Positions 47,174-56,636 of a stretch of DNA of 64,000 bases are shown here, one piece after another. The notes below the pieces were generated by a model. That model was given only the letters and a program-made list of their open reading frames with translations. It was not told where the DNA came from and made no database searches. The stretch spans positions 1-64,000 of the forward strand of contig NZ_SJEX01000015.1 in NCBI RefSeq assembly GCF_005930495.1, read 5' to 3'. The position numbers were made by a program, and so were the translations under genes. Within the stretch, counting starts at the first letter, position 1. Each line of letters starts with the position of its first letter. Origin of the DNA: Modestobacter excelsi. GTDB taxonomy: Bacteria > Actinomycetota > Actinomycetes > Mycobacteriales > Geodermatophilaceae.

Positions 47174-48169
47174 TCAGAACACCCGGACCGGTACCTCCGC
47201 CGGCGCATCGAGCAGGGCGTCGATCTCGTCGTCCAGCTTGACCAGGGTCAGGGATGCGCCGGCCATGTCCAGGGAGGTGCAGTACTCGTTGACGTAGCTG
47301 CGCGTCACCGTGATGCCGCGTTCGGCGAGCTGCTGGTGCGCGCGGCGGTAGAGGATGTAGAGCTCGCTGATGGGCGTGCCCCCGAGCCCGTTGATCATCA
47401 GGGCCACGCTGTCGCCGGAGGCGTACGGCAGGTCGGTGACGACCGCCTCGAGGAGTTCGTCGACGATGGCGTCCGCCGTCGTCATCTTCTTCCGCTCGCG
47501 GCCGGGCTCGCCGTGGATGCCGACACCCATCTCGATCTCGTCCGGGCCGAGCTCGAAGAGCGGTGAGCCCTTGGCCGGCGGGGTGCAGGCGGTGAGCGCC
47601 ACGCCCATCGTCCGGGTGACGTCGTTGACCTTCTTGCCGACCCGGATCACCTCGTCGAGGTCGTCGCCGCGCCCGGCGGCCGCGCCCACCGCCTTGATCA
47701 CGAAGAAGTTGCCGGCGACGCCACGCCGGCCCACCGTGTAGGTCGAGTCCTTGACAGCCACGTCGTCGTTGATCGTCAGGATCTCGACCTTGAGCCCCTC
47801 CGACTCGGCCATCTCCTTGCCCATGTCGAAGGCCATCCGGTCGCCGGTGTAGTTGTTGACCAGCAGCAGCACGCCTTTCGGCGAGGCCAGCAGCTTCGCC
47901 GTCTCGTAGACGTAGTTCATGGGTGGGGCGGCGAAGACGTCACCCGGGCAGGCGGCGTCCAGCATCCCCCTGCCGACGATCATGACGTGGGCCGGCTCGT
48001 GCCCGGACCCGGAGCCCTGCACGATGGAGACCCGGTCCTCGCTGGGAGCGTCAGCCCGCATGATCAGGTTGTGCTCGGGCACGTACTTCAGGCGGTGCGG
48101 GTTGGCCAACGCCAAGCCCTCGAGCATCTCCGGGACGAACTGCTTGGGGTCGTTGACGAACTTCTTCAT
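47174..48169 (-). CDS. dhaK: DhaK-type dihydroxyacetone kinase subunit
   Basis: Substrate-binding subunit of a two-protein ketose kinase. The substrate is held as a hemiaminal on His219 (GIHGEPGRE), and the GSGSGHEPAH loop is intact. The length of 331 residues fits. The ATG overlaps the dhaL stop (ATGA), so the two subunits are made together. No DhaM phosphocarrier gene is in the window, so the kinase may use ATP through DhaL or a DhaM encoded elsewhere. DAK homologues also act on erythrulose-like ketoses. Confidence 0.9.
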   Translation of the reverse strand: MKKFVNDPKQFVPEMLEGLALANPHRLKYVPEHNLIMRADAPSEDRVSIVQGSGSGHEPAHVMIVGRGMLDAACPGDVFAAPPMNYVYETAKLLASPKGVLLLVNNYTGDRMAFDMGKEMAESEGLKVEILTINDDVAVKDSTYTVGRRGVAGNFFVIKAVGAAAGRGDDLDEVIRVGKKVNDVTRTMGVALTACTPPAKGSPLFELGPDEIEMGVGIHGEPGRERKKMTTADAIVDELLEAVVTDLPYASGDSVALMINGLGGTPISELYILYRRAHQQLAERGITVTRSYVNEYCTSLDMAGASLTLVKLDDEIDALLDAPAEVPVRVF

Positions 48170-48813
48170 GACGCTCCCTCTGTCTGCCAGGCCTCGTTGA
48201 TCCGTCCGATGATCACGGCCACGCCCATGGCGCCGGCGTCGACCGAACCCCTGCTGCGCTCCCCCGTGTACGACGCGCGACCGCGCTTGGCGACCATGTC
48301 CGCGGTGGCCTCCGCGGCCTCCCTGGCGGTCTCGGCCAGCGCGGCGAGCACGTGCGCTGGGTCGATGCCCGCGGTCACCTCTGCCTCCAGTCGATCGGTG
48401 ACGGGCACCAGGACGTCGAGCAGGGTCTTGTCGCCGACGTCGGACTGGCCCCGCGCCTTGATCCCCTCGATGGCCGCGCGGAGCATGGCCACGACCTGGT
48501 CACCGGTCAGGCTGTCCGTCGCCCCGGCGGTCATCCCGGCGCGCATGAACGCGGTGCCCCAGATCGGCCCCGAGGTGCCCCCGATCCGAGCCGTGATCAC
48601 CATGCCGATCTTCTTCAGGAAGGTGCCGATGTCGCTGCGGTCGACGTCGTCCCAGCCCTCGAGGACGTTCTCGAAGCCGCGGGCCAGCGAGTAGCCGAAA
48701 TCGCCGTCGCCGACCACCGCGTCGAGATCTCCGAAGTACTTCTCGTTGTCCACGGCCGTCTGGGCGATCGTGCGGACGACCAGGTCGACCTGCTGCTGTG
48801 CCGTGCTGCTCAC
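48166..48813 (-). CDS. dhaL: DhaL-type dihydroxyacetone kinase subunit
   Basis: Nucleotide-binding subunit of the kinase, 215 residues. The metal/ADP-binding aspartates lie in GDLDAVVGDGDFGYSLARG, followed by IGGTSGPIWGTAFMRAG and the VGDKTLLDVLVPV block of the family. GTG 48813 has GAGAGGAA upstream. It overlaps both neighbours by 4 bp, the HAD gene before it and dhaK after it. The set indicates phosphorylation of a short-chain ketose before or after the aldolase step. Confidence 0.9.
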   Translation of the reverse strand: MSSTAQQQVDLVVRTIAQTAVDNEKYFGDLDAVVGDGDFGYSLARGFENVLEGWDDVDRSDIGTFLKKIGMVITARIGGTSGPIWGTAFMRAGMTAGATDSLTGDQVVAMLRAAIEGIKARGQSDVGDKTLLDVLVPVTDRLEAEVTAGIDPAHVLAALAETAREAAEATADMVAKRGRASYTGERSRGSVDAGAMGVAVIIGRINEAWQTEGAS

Positions 48814-49628
48814 GCCGTTCCTCTCTCGGGCCGGTCGGTGGACGGGGTGCGGTCCGGTCGGCCCAGACATGCCCGGGCGTCGCTCAGCACGATGTGGTGA
48901 CCGGGCTGCGCCTCGCCCCGGTTGGCCAGGACCTCGATCGGCGGGCGGTCGGGGTCGCCCAGTTCGGACACCACGAGCACCGCCTCGTCGAAGGGCTCGT
49001 GCCGGGTGTAGCCGTTGACCGTGACCAGGCAGGGGAGCCCGGCACCGGTCGCGGCGAGCAGGCCGTTCCGCGAGTCCTCGACGACCAGCGTGTCGGCCTG
49101 GTCGAGGCCCAGGGTCTGCAGGACGAGGGCGTAGATCGCCGGGTTCGGCTTCTTCGCCGGGACGACGTCCCCGGCGAAGACCGGTATCCGCTCCGCGGTG
49201 TCCGCTCCGACGGCGTGCTGCAGCACGGCGCGCACGGATTCCTCGGCCGACGTGGAGGCGACCGCGACAGTCCACCCCTCGTCCAGCGCCTCGGTGATCA
49301 GCCGGGCGACGCCGGGCCGGGCCGGGATCTCCCCGGCCGCTACCAGCGCGCGGAACCTCGCCGTCTTCGTGCGGTGCCACTGCGCGAGGAGCTCCGCGCG
49401 GCCGCCGTCGTCGTCCGGGATGCCGGCGGCGCGGACGAACTCCGGGTCGCGGAAGAGGCTGGCCATCCGCTCCTTGCCGCCGCCGATGGCGAGCTTCTCG
49501 CCGTAGTCGTCCTCGCTCCACCGCACCGGCAACCCGTGCTCGGCGAAGGTGGCGTTGAAGGCGGGGAGGTGGCCGTACCGCTCGGTGTCGGCGAGCACCC
49601 CGTCGCAGTCGAAGACCAGTGCGCTCAC
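48810..49628 (-). CDS. HAD-family hydrolase, beta-phosphoglucomutase-like
   Basis: A 272-residue haloacid-dehalogenase phosphatase or mutase. The four HAD motifs are visible: FDCDGVLADTE, VASTSAEESV, KKPNPAIYALVL and VVEDSRNGLLAA. The cap resembles CbbY/beta-phosphoglucomutase proteins. GTG 49628 overlaps the aldolase stop (GTGA) and its own stop overlaps dhaL. It probably removes or moves phosphate on an intermediate of the operon's sugar pathway; the substrate is unknown. Confidence 0.88.
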   Translation of the reverse strand: MSALVFDCDGVLADTERYGHLPAFNATFAEHGLPVRWSEDDYGEKLAIGGGKERMASLFRDPEFVRAAGIPDDDGGRAELLAQWHRTKTARFRALVAAGEIPARPGVARLITEALDEGWTVAVASTSAEESVRAVLQHAVGADTAERIPVFAGDVVPAKKPNPAIYALVLQTLGLDQADTLVVEDSRNGLLAATGAGLPCLVTVNGYTRHEPFDEAVLVVSELGDPDRPPIEVLANRGEAQPGHHIVLSDARACLGRPDRTPSTDRPERGTA

Positions 49629-50485
49629 CAGGCACGTCCGGAGCTGCCGAAGGTGCGCATGTGCTCCTGGGCCATGCTCATCACGGCGGTCCGCTGGTGG
49701 GTGAAGAGGGACGGCGGGTCCCACTTCCCCTGCGCCTCGGCGCCACGGAGGAACTCCAGGCTCGACTGCATGTAGACCTGCTTGAGTGCCGTGGAGATGT
49801 TCACCTTCGCGCAGCCCCGCGCGATCAGGTCCTGGAACTGCTCCGCGGACAGTCCCGTGCCGCCGTGCAGCGCCATCGGCACGCCGGTCGCCTGCACGAG
49901 GTCGCTGACCCGCTGGTGGTCCAGCACGGGGGCCGCCGTGTACTGACCGTGCGCGTTCCCGATCGCGGGGGCGAAGCAGTCGACACCGGTGCGCCGGATG
50001 AAGTCGACGGCCACCTCCAGCGTCTGGACGACGGAGGCGTCGTCCGAGCCTAGGCCGTCCTCGACCCCTTGGATGCCCTCGATCTCGCCCTCGACGTGCG
50101 CGCCGCGTGACCGGGCCTCGGCGACCACCTCGGTGGTCTGCCGGAGGTTCTCCGCGACGTCGAGCTCGTGGGCGTCGAAGAGGACCGAGTTCCAGCCGCC
50201 CTCGAGGCAGTCGCTGATGACCGAGCGGTCGGGGCAGTGGTCCAGGTGCAGCGTCACCGGCACCGCGACGTCCTCCACCAGGGTGCGGAAGATGTCGGCC
50301 AGCTGCCGACGGCCGTACATCCGCACCGTCTTGACCGAGGTCTGCAGGATGACCGGGGATCGCTCCTCGACCGCGGCAGCGAGGACGGCCTCGATGCTCA
50401 GGTCGTTGACGATGTTGAACGCCGGCACGCCGTACCGGTCGGCCAGTGCACGGTCGAGCAGCTCTTTCATGGGGACGACAGGCAC
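49625..50485 (-). CDS. class II fructose-bisphosphate-type aldolase
   Basis: A zinc-dependent ketose-bisphosphate aldolase, 286 residues. Zinc/substrate histidines occur in TLHLDHCPDR, AIGNAHGQY and ALHGGTGLS, and the catalytic acidic segment is HVEGEIEGIQG. Members split fructose-, tagatose- or related phosphates to DHAP plus an aldehyde. GTG 50485 has AGGAG 5 nt upstream. It is the first gene of a tightly overlapped operon with HAD, DhaL, DhaK and GlcG. A 13-bp palindrome lies 80 bp upstream. Confidence 0.9.
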   Translation of the reverse strand: MPVVPMKELLDRALADRYGVPAFNIVNDLSIEAVLAAAVEERSPVILQTSVKTVRMYGRRQLADIFRTLVEDVAVPVTLHLDHCPDRSVISDCLEGGWNSVLFDAHELDVAENLRQTTEVVAEARSRGAHVEGEIEGIQGVEDGLGSDDASVVQTLEVAVDFIRRTGVDCFAPAIGNAHGQYTAAPVLDHQRVSDLVQATGVPMALHGGTGLSAEQFQDLIARGCAKVNISTALKQVYMQSSLEFLRGAEAQGKWDPPSLFTHQRTAVMSMAQEHMRTFGSSGRAW

Positions 50486-50564
50486 CGACGCTCCTGTGCT
50501 CTCGGTCGGATCGGCTCTCCGAGCTGTTCCAGGAGTAAAGCGTGGTGCGCGTCACAGGTGTATG

Positions 50565-50577
50565 GGGTGAATCACCC
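50565..50577. promoter_or_regulatory. 13-bp palindrome upstream of the aldolase operon
   Basis: GGGTGA-A-TCACCC is a perfect inverted repeat between the regulator stop and the aldolase start. A likely operator, possibly for the adjacent GAF-LuxR protein. Confidence 0.45.
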
Positions 50578-50580
50578 AGT

Positions 50581-51375
50581 TCAGTCGACGGTCGGTCGGC
50601 CACCGGGCCGCGGCAGCCAGCCCCGGTCCAGCGCGGTCATCACCGCGGCGGTGCGGCTGCTCGTCCCGGTCTTGTGCAGCACGGCAGCCACGTGCTTCTC
50701 GACGGTCTTGGGCGACAGCACCAGCGCAGCGGACATCTGCCGGTTGCTCATCCCACGGGCGAGCAGGGCGACGGTCTCGTGTTCCCGCCGGGTGAGTGGT
50801 GAGCGCCGGCCAGGAGTGCACGACCCGGCCGGCGCAGCAGTGCCCGGGCGGGGCCCGAGCACCCCGCCGTCCTCACCCCGGCGGCGGAGGAGGTGGCTGA
50901 GGGAGGGGTCGTCGACCCCGGCGCGGACGATGTCGGGGACCGCGGTCTGGGTGAGCAGTTCGAGCTCGTCGACCTCGGCCACGGTGAACCTGCGGGGGCG
51001 GCAGGCGAACACGACGTTGGCACCCACCACGTCACCGCGCCACCAGATCGGGACCGCGGCGACAGCGCCGGAGTGCGCTGCCTCGCCGGCTGCCAGGTGA
51101 CCGGCACGGATCTCGCCGTAGGTCGCCAGGACGACCGGCCGTCGTCGCGCCACCACCTGTCCGGTGACGCCCTCGTCGAGGGGGAAGCTGCCGCCGAGCT
51201 GGCAGGACGTCCCGCGCTCGGCCAGCTTGGCGTAGCGGTCACCCGAGCCGTCGACCAGGGAGATGCTGCCCGCCGCAGCCTCCACCAGGCTGCCGCTGGT
51301 CGCGATCAGCCGATGCAGCAGGTCTGCGACCGGGTCCTCTGCAGGCGGAGCCACCGCCCACGCGCCCTCTGCCAT
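50581..51375 (-). CDS. GAF-domain LuxR-family transcriptional regulator
   Basis: A 264-residue regulator with an N-terminal GAF domain (residues about 15-160: SLVDGSGDRYAKLAERG, FPLDEGVTGQVVARRRP) and a C-terminal LuxR helix-turn-helix (LTRREHETVALLARGMSNRQ, then MSAALVLSPKTVEKHV). It lacks a phosphoreceiver domain, so it is presumably controlled by a ligand or redox signal. GAGGAG precedes ATG 51375. It is 95 bp upstream of the aldolase operon on the same strand, which suggests it controls that operon. Confidence 0.88.
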   Translation of the reverse strand: MAEGAWAVAPPAEDPVADLLHRLIATSGSLVEAAAGSISLVDGSGDRYAKLAERGTSCQLGGSFPLDEGVTGQVVARRRPVVLATYGEIRAGHLAAGEAAHSGAVAAVPIWWRGDVVGANVVFACRPRRFTVAEVDELELLTQTAVPDIVRAGVDDPSLSHLLRRRGEDGGVLGPRPGTAAPAGSCTPGRRSPLTRREHETVALLARGMSNRQMSAALVLSPKTVEKHVAAVLHKTGTSSRTAAVMTALDRGWLPRPGGRPTVD

Positions 51376-51473
51376 GCGACTCCTCGTCGAGCCGGCGGGA
51401 ACAGCCTGGCGCCACACCGTACGGGGGTCGAGGGCGCCGCGCAGCGCAAGGCTGCTCGTCGTCGGGCAGCGCA

Positions 51474-51510
51474 CAGGCCCCGGCGTCCAGGTGCGGACGA
51501 CGGGGGCCTG
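51474..51510 (-). terminator. gluABCD terminator
   Basis: CAGGCCCC (51474-51481) pairs with GGGGCCTG (51503-51510), with extra pairing GTCC/GGAC inside, 11 bp after the gluD stop. Confidence 0.5.
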
Positions 51511-51521
51511 GCGGAGTGCGC

Positions 51522-52412
51522 TCAGATCGAGGTCTGGCCGGTGACCGAGGGGGTGTCGGGCAGGACGACGGCGTGCGTCGCGGCCGCCTTGGGGCTGCGA
51601 CGCGACCGGTGTTCGATGTACTTGGCCAGCTGGGACAGCAGCACGTTGACGATGATGTAGATCAGGCCGGCGGCCACGTACAGCTGGAAGGTGTACTGGT
51701 TGCCGAAGCGCGGGGTGAAGAACTCCACCAGGCTGCGCGCCTGCCGGAGCAGCTCGAAGTAGCCGATGATGAAGCCCAGCGAGCTGTCCTTGAGCAGCAC
51801 GACCAGCTGGGCCACCAGCACCGGCAGCATCCGGCGGACCGCCTGGGGCAGCAGCACCAACCGCATGACCTGCGACTTGCGCAGCCCGATGCCGTAGGCC
51901 GCCTCGGACTGACCGCGGTCGACCGACAGGATGCCGGCCCGGAAGATCTCCGCCAGCACGGCCATGTTGTAGAGGACGAGGCCGCCGGTGAGGGCCGCGT
52001 AGGCGCTGAGCCGGATGCCCAAGCCCGGCAGCACGAAGTACAGCGCGAAGATCACCACCAGCAGCGGGATCGCCCGGAAGAACTCGATGACCGCGGTGAC
52101 GGCGATCCGCACCGGCCGGTGGTCGGAGAGCCGGCCCACCGCCAGCAGCAGCCCCAACAGGGTGGCGAAGACCATGCCGACGGCGGCGACCCGCAGGGTG
52201 CGCAGCAGGGCCTCCCACAGCGCCTGGGGCACCCCGCTGTTCGGGTCGAAGAGCACCGACCAGCGCTGCGGGTCGAGTTGGCCGTTGCGGCCCAGGCGGA
52301 CCAGCACGAAGGCGATGACCGCCAGCACCAGCAGTGAGCCGATGACCGTGGCGATCCGGATCCGGGCACGCGCCTTGGGGCCCGGGAGGTCGAAGAGGAC
52401 CGGGGCGCTCAT
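51522..52412 (-). CDS. gluD: amino-acid ABC transporter permease (GluD type)
   Basis: The second permease of a glutamate-type importer, 296 residues with an N-terminal membrane anchor and a five-segment core. The docking loop is SEAAYGIGLRKSQVMRLVLLPQAVR. ATG 52412 overlaps the gluC stop (ATGA). It is the last gene of the gluABCD order known from Corynebacterium, which also lies beside recA-recX. Substrate specificity for glutamate is inferred from this order. Confidence 0.88.
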   Translation of the reverse strand: MSAPVLFDLPGPKARARIRIATVIGSLLVLAVIAFVLVRLGRNGQLDPQRWSVLFDPNSGVPQALWEALLRTLRVAAVGMVFATLLGLLLAVGRLSDHRPVRIAVTAVIEFFRAIPLLVVIFALYFVLPGLGIRLSAYAALTGGLVLYNMAVLAEIFRAGILSVDRGQSEAAYGIGLRKSQVMRLVLLPQAVRRMLPVLVAQLVVLLKDSSLGFIIGYFELLRQARSLVEFFTPRFGNQYTFQLYVAAGLIYIIVNVLLSQLAKYIEHRSRRSPKAAATHAVVLPDTPSVTGQTSI

Positions 52413-53059
52413 CGGAGGATCGCCACCCGTCGCTCGACCCGGCTGACGACGTACGCCGCCGGCAGGGTGATCAGCATGTAGCCGGCGACGACCGCCAGCA
52501 GGACCAGCAGGATCTCCCCGCCGTTCGCATTCGACAGCCGCTGCAGCGACGCGGTCAGCTCGGTGACCGCGAAGCCGGCGGCGATCGAGGTGTTCTTGAC
52601 CATCGCGATGAGGACGTTGCCCAGCGGGGGGATCACCGTGCGGAACGCCTGGGGGAGCACCACCTCACGCAGCGACTGGCCGAAGGTCAGGCCGAGAGCA
52701 CGGGCAGCCTCCGCCTGCCCCGGGGGGACGGCGTTGATCCCGGACCGCACCGCCTCGCAGACGAACGCGGCGGTGTACAGGCCCACCGCGAGGACGGCGC
52801 CGGTGAAGAAGCCGACCGCGAAGTCGATCTGCGGCAGGCCGAAGATGATGAAGAAGAAGACCACCGTCAGCGGGGTGTTCCGGAAGGTCTCCACGTAGAA
52901 GGTCGCCAGGCCCCGCAGCGGGAGGATCGGACTGACCCGGAACGCGGCCAGCAGGGTCCCGAGGACCAGGGCCAGCAGCCCGGCCAGCACGGACAGTTCC
53001 AAGGTCTTCAGGAAGGCGTCCCGCAGCAGCGGGAAGTTGTCGATGAAGAACTGCACCAC
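52409..53059 (-). CDS. gluC: amino-acid ABC transporter permease (GluC type)
   Basis: The first permease of the importer, 216 residues with five membrane segments. The docking loop reads AEAARALGLTFGQSLREVVLPQAFR. GTG 53059 has a strong GGAGGGAGG site. The next GTG, one codon on, could also serve. It overlaps gluD by 4 bp and lies 68 bp after gluB. Confidence 0.9.
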   Translation of the reverse strand: MVQFFIDNFPLLRDAFLKTLELSVLAGLLALVLGTLLAAFRVSPILPLRGLATFYVETFRNTPLTVVFFFIIFGLPQIDFAVGFFTGAVLAVGLYTAAFVCEAVRSGINAVPPGQAEAARALGLTFGQSLREVVLPQAFRTVIPPLGNVLIAMVKNTSIAAGFAVTELTASLQRLSNANGGEILLVLLAVVAGYMLITLPAAYVVSRVERRVAILR

Positions 53060-53127
53060 GCCTCCCTCCGAGGCTCAGGCAGTGCGCTGCCGGGCGGGGG
53101 ACCCCGCCCGGCAGCAGCACGGGTCGG

Positions 53128-54033
53128 TCAGTAGCGGTCGATGGTCGGCGGCTCGGGGGCCTCCTGGCCGCTGATGGCGCCGGCGGTGGCGTCCCAGGCG
53201 TCGGCCCACGAGCCGTCGTCGAAGGACTCCTCGAGCGTGTCGTTGACGAAGTCGCGGAACGGCTGGTCGCCCTTGGCCAGCCCGATGCCGTAGGGCTCCT
53301 CGGTGAACGGGTTGCCCACCAGCTCGAAGCCCTCCTTGTTGCCGGCGACCAGGCCGGTCAGGATGACGTTGTCGGTCGTGACTGCGTCGACCTGGCCGTT
53401 GGTCAGGGCGTCGGCGCACTTGGAGTAGACGTCGAACAGCGTCAGCGTCGCCTCGGGGTAGTTGGTGCGGATGTTCTCCGCCGGCGTGGAGCCCTCGACC
53501 GAGCAGACGTTCTTGCCGGCCAGGTCGTCGGGGCCCTCGATGCCCAGCGGGTTGCCCTTGGCGACCATGATGTCCTGGCCCGCCTCGTAGTACGGCCCGG
53601 CGAAGTCCACGACCTCCTTGCGCTTGTCGTTGATCGTGTACGTCGCGATCACCAGGTCGACCTGACCGTTCTGGATGAACGACTCGCGGTTGGCGGACAC
53701 CGTCTCGGTCCAGGTGATCTTGTCCTCGGGGATCCCGAGCTTGCCCGCGATCAGCTTGCCCATCTCGACGTCGAAGCCCTCGGGCGCCTTGGTGGTCGGG
53801 TTGAGCAGGCCGAACCCGGGCTGGTCGTACTTCGTGCCGATGGTGATCGCGCCGGCCTCGTTGAGGTCGGCCATCGTCGTCCCGGCCTCGAACGAGGCGT
53901 CGGTGGCGACGGCGGCGGCGCCGTCGTCGGCGGCGTCCTCGGCCTGGTTCCCGGCGTCGCTGGAACAGCCGGCCAGCACGGCGCCGGCCGTGGCCATCGC
54001 CGCCAGGGCCGCGAAGGGGCGGGTGATGCGCAT
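53128..54033 (-). CDS. gluB: glutamate-type ABC transporter substrate-binding lipoprotein
   Basis: A 301-residue family 3 solute-binding protein. The signal peptide ends in lipobox LAGC with Cys23, then an acidic linker. The family motif GFDVEMGKLIAGKLGI and the binding segment VSANRESFIQNGQVDLVIAT are present, as is NVCSVEGSTPAENI. ATG 54033 has GAGAGG upstream. It delivers an acidic amino acid to GluCD. It lies 29 bp after gluA in the same operon. Confidence 0.92.
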   Translation of the reverse strand: MRITRPFAALAAMATAGAVLAGCSSDAGNQAEDAADDGAAAVATDASFEAGTTMADLNEAGAITIGTKYDQPGFGLLNPTTKAPEGFDVEMGKLIAGKLGIPEDKITWTETVSANRESFIQNGQVDLVIATYTINDKRKEVVDFAGPYYEAGQDIMVAKGNPLGIEGPDDLAGKNVCSVEGSTPAENIRTNYPEATLTLFDVYSKCADALTNGQVDAVTTDNVILTGLVAGNKEGFELVGNPFTEEPYGIGLAKGDQPFRDFVNDTLEESFDDGSWADAWDATAGAISGQEAPEPPTIDRY

Positions 54034-54062
54034 GAGGGGTCCTCTCGTGGGGGTGCGGTCGG

Positions 54063-54818
<756 letters not shown>

Positions 54819-54953
54819 AGCCGAGCACCCTAAGCGCGTCCGCAGACCGTGACGTCGCCGGGCGATCACGAAGCCGTAACGAACGTGTCCGCGGCTGGGA
54901 GTTCCTGGGGCGGGTCTCGATCGGGTCACGACCTGTGCCGGCGGCCGGGTCTC

Positions 54954-54959
54954 TACGAT
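54954..54959 (+). promoter_or_regulatory. -10 element (TACGAT) of miaB
   Basis: TACGAT ends 6 nt before GTG 54966 (3 nt before an alternative GTG at 54963). This spacing favours 54966 as the start. Confidence 0.55.
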
Positions 54960-54965
54960 GCGGTG

Positions 54966-56405
54966 GTGAACGGCAAGACCTACCTCGTGCGCACGTACGG
55001 CTGTCAGATGAACGTCCACGACTCCGAGCGGCTGTCCGGACTGCTCGAGCAGGCCGGCTACACCGCCGCCGCCGAGGGCGCCGACGCCGACGTCGTCGTG
55101 CTGAACACCTGCGCGGTCCGCGAGAACGCCGACAACCGGCTGTACGGCAACCTCGGGCACCTGCGCCCGGTCAAGGACGCCCACCCCGGCATGCAGATCG
55201 CCGTCGGCGGCTGCCTGGCGCAGAAGGACCGCGGCGAGATCGTCCGCCGGGCCCCGTGGGTGGACGTCGTCTTCGGCACCCACAACGTCGCCTCGCTGCC
55301 GGTGCTGCTCGAGCGCGCCCGGCACAACGCCGAGGCGCAGGTGGAGATCGTCGAGTCCCTCGAGGTCTTCCCCTCCACGCTGCCGGCCAGGCGGGACTCC
55401 GCCTACTCCGGCTGGGTGTCGATCAGCGTCGGCTGCAACAACACCTGCACGTTCTGCATCGTCCCCGCGCTGCGCGGCAAGGAGAAGGACCGCCGTCCGG
55501 GCGAGGTGCTGGCCGAGGTGCAGGCGCTGGTCGACCAGGGCGTGCTCGAGGTGACCCTGCTCGGGCAGAACGTGAATGCCTACGGTGTGGAGTTCCGCGA
55601 GCGCGGCGCCTTCGCCGACCTGCTCCGCGCGGCGGGCACCATCGAGGGCCTGGAGCGGATCCGGTTCACCAGCCCGCACCCGCGCGAGTTCACCGACGAC
55701 GTGGTGGAGGCGATGGCCGAGACGCCGGCGGTCTGCCACCAGCTGCACATGCCGCTGCAGTCCGGCTCGGACGACGTGCTGCGCCGGATGCGCCGCGGCT
55801 ACCGGCGGGACCGCTACTTGGGGATCATCGACCGGGTGCGGGCCGCGATGCCCGACGCCGCGATCACCACCGACATCATCGTGGGCTTCCCCGGCGAGAC
55901 CGACCAGGACTTCACCGACACCCTCGACGTCGTCCGGCAGGCCCGCTTCGCCAGCGCCTTCACCTTCCAGTACTCCAAGCGCCCGGGCACGCCGGCGGCC
56001 GAGATGGCCGGGCAGTTGCCCAAGGAGGTGGTGCAGGAGCGCTATCTGCGGCTGACGGCCCTGCAGGACGAGATCAGCTGGGCGGAGAACACCGCGCTCA
56101 TCGGCCGGCGGGTCGAGCTGCTGGTCGCGTCGGGGGAGGGCAGCAAGGACGCCGCCCGCGGCCGCCTCTCCGGCCGGGCCCGGGACGGCCGGCTGGTGCA
56201 CTTCACGGCGACCGACGGCGTCCGCGCCGGGGACGTCGTGGAGACGGTCGTGACCGCCGCGAAGCCGCACTTCCTGGTCGCCGACGGCGAGCTGGTCTCC
56301 CACCGCCGCACCCGGGCCGGAGACGCCAGCGAGGCCGGCACCCGCCCGAGCACGCCCGGCGTGCTGCTCGGGATGCCGCGCATCGGGGCTCCTGCCCCCG
56401 CCTGA
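54966..56405 (+). CDS. miaB: tRNA-2-methylthio-N6-dimethylallyladenosine synthase MiaB
   Basis: A radical-SAM methylthiotransferase acting on i6A37 of tRNA, which MiaA (59181-60107) makes first. The auxiliary cluster cysteines lie in [25 protein letters not shown] and [11 protein letters not shown]. The radical-SAM motif is [12 protein letters not shown] and a TRAM domain ends the protein. The 479 residues are normal. The GTG start follows TACGAT. Upstream in-frame codons lack homology. Confidence 0.96.
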   Translation: MNGKTYLVRTYGCQMNVHDSERLSGLLEQAGYTAAAEGADADVVVLNTCAVRENADNRLYGNLGHLRPVKDAHPGMQIAVGGCLAQKDRGEIVRRAPWVDVVFGTHNVASLPVLLERARHNAEAQVEIVESLEVFPSTLPARRDSAYSGWVSISVGCNNTCTFCIVPALRGKEKDRRPGEVLAEVQALVDQGVLEVTLLGQNVNAYGVEFRERGAFADLLRAAGTIEGLERIRFTSPHPREFTDDVVEAMAETPAVCHQLHMPLQSGSDDVLRRMRRGYRRDRYLGIIDRVRAAMPDAAITTDIIVGFPGETDQDFTDTLDVVRQARFASAFTFQYSKRPGTPAAEMAGQLPKEVVQERYLRLTALQDEISWAENTALIGRRVELLVASGEGSKDAARGRLSGRARDGRLVHFTATDGVRAGDVVETVVTAAKPHFLVADGELVSHRRTRAGDASEAGTRPSTPGVLLGMPRIGAPAPA

Positions 56406-56590
56406 CCGCACTGCTGGGGAGTGCACCGCAGACCGCCCCGGCGCTGGTCCCGGCGGTCGCTCCTGCCCGCCGCGGGCCGCGGTGCCGGCCCCCGCGGGTG
56501 GTCCGGTGGCTGACTCCGAGCCCCAGGAGAGTGCCACCTGGACATGGAGACCGCGAGCTACCGCGCGCTTCGCGGCTGGCGCCCGGGACG

Positions 56591-56629
56591 CACGAAGGGC
56601 CCCGTCCGGACCGGACGGGGCCCTTCGTG
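56591..56629. terminator. bidirectional terminator between miaB and the DUF349 gene
   Basis: A perfect 19-bp inverted repeat (56591-56609 with 56611-56629) with one central base, between convergent genes. The rest of 56406-56590 shows no gene. Confidence 0.85.
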
Positions 56630-56636
56630 GACCAGG

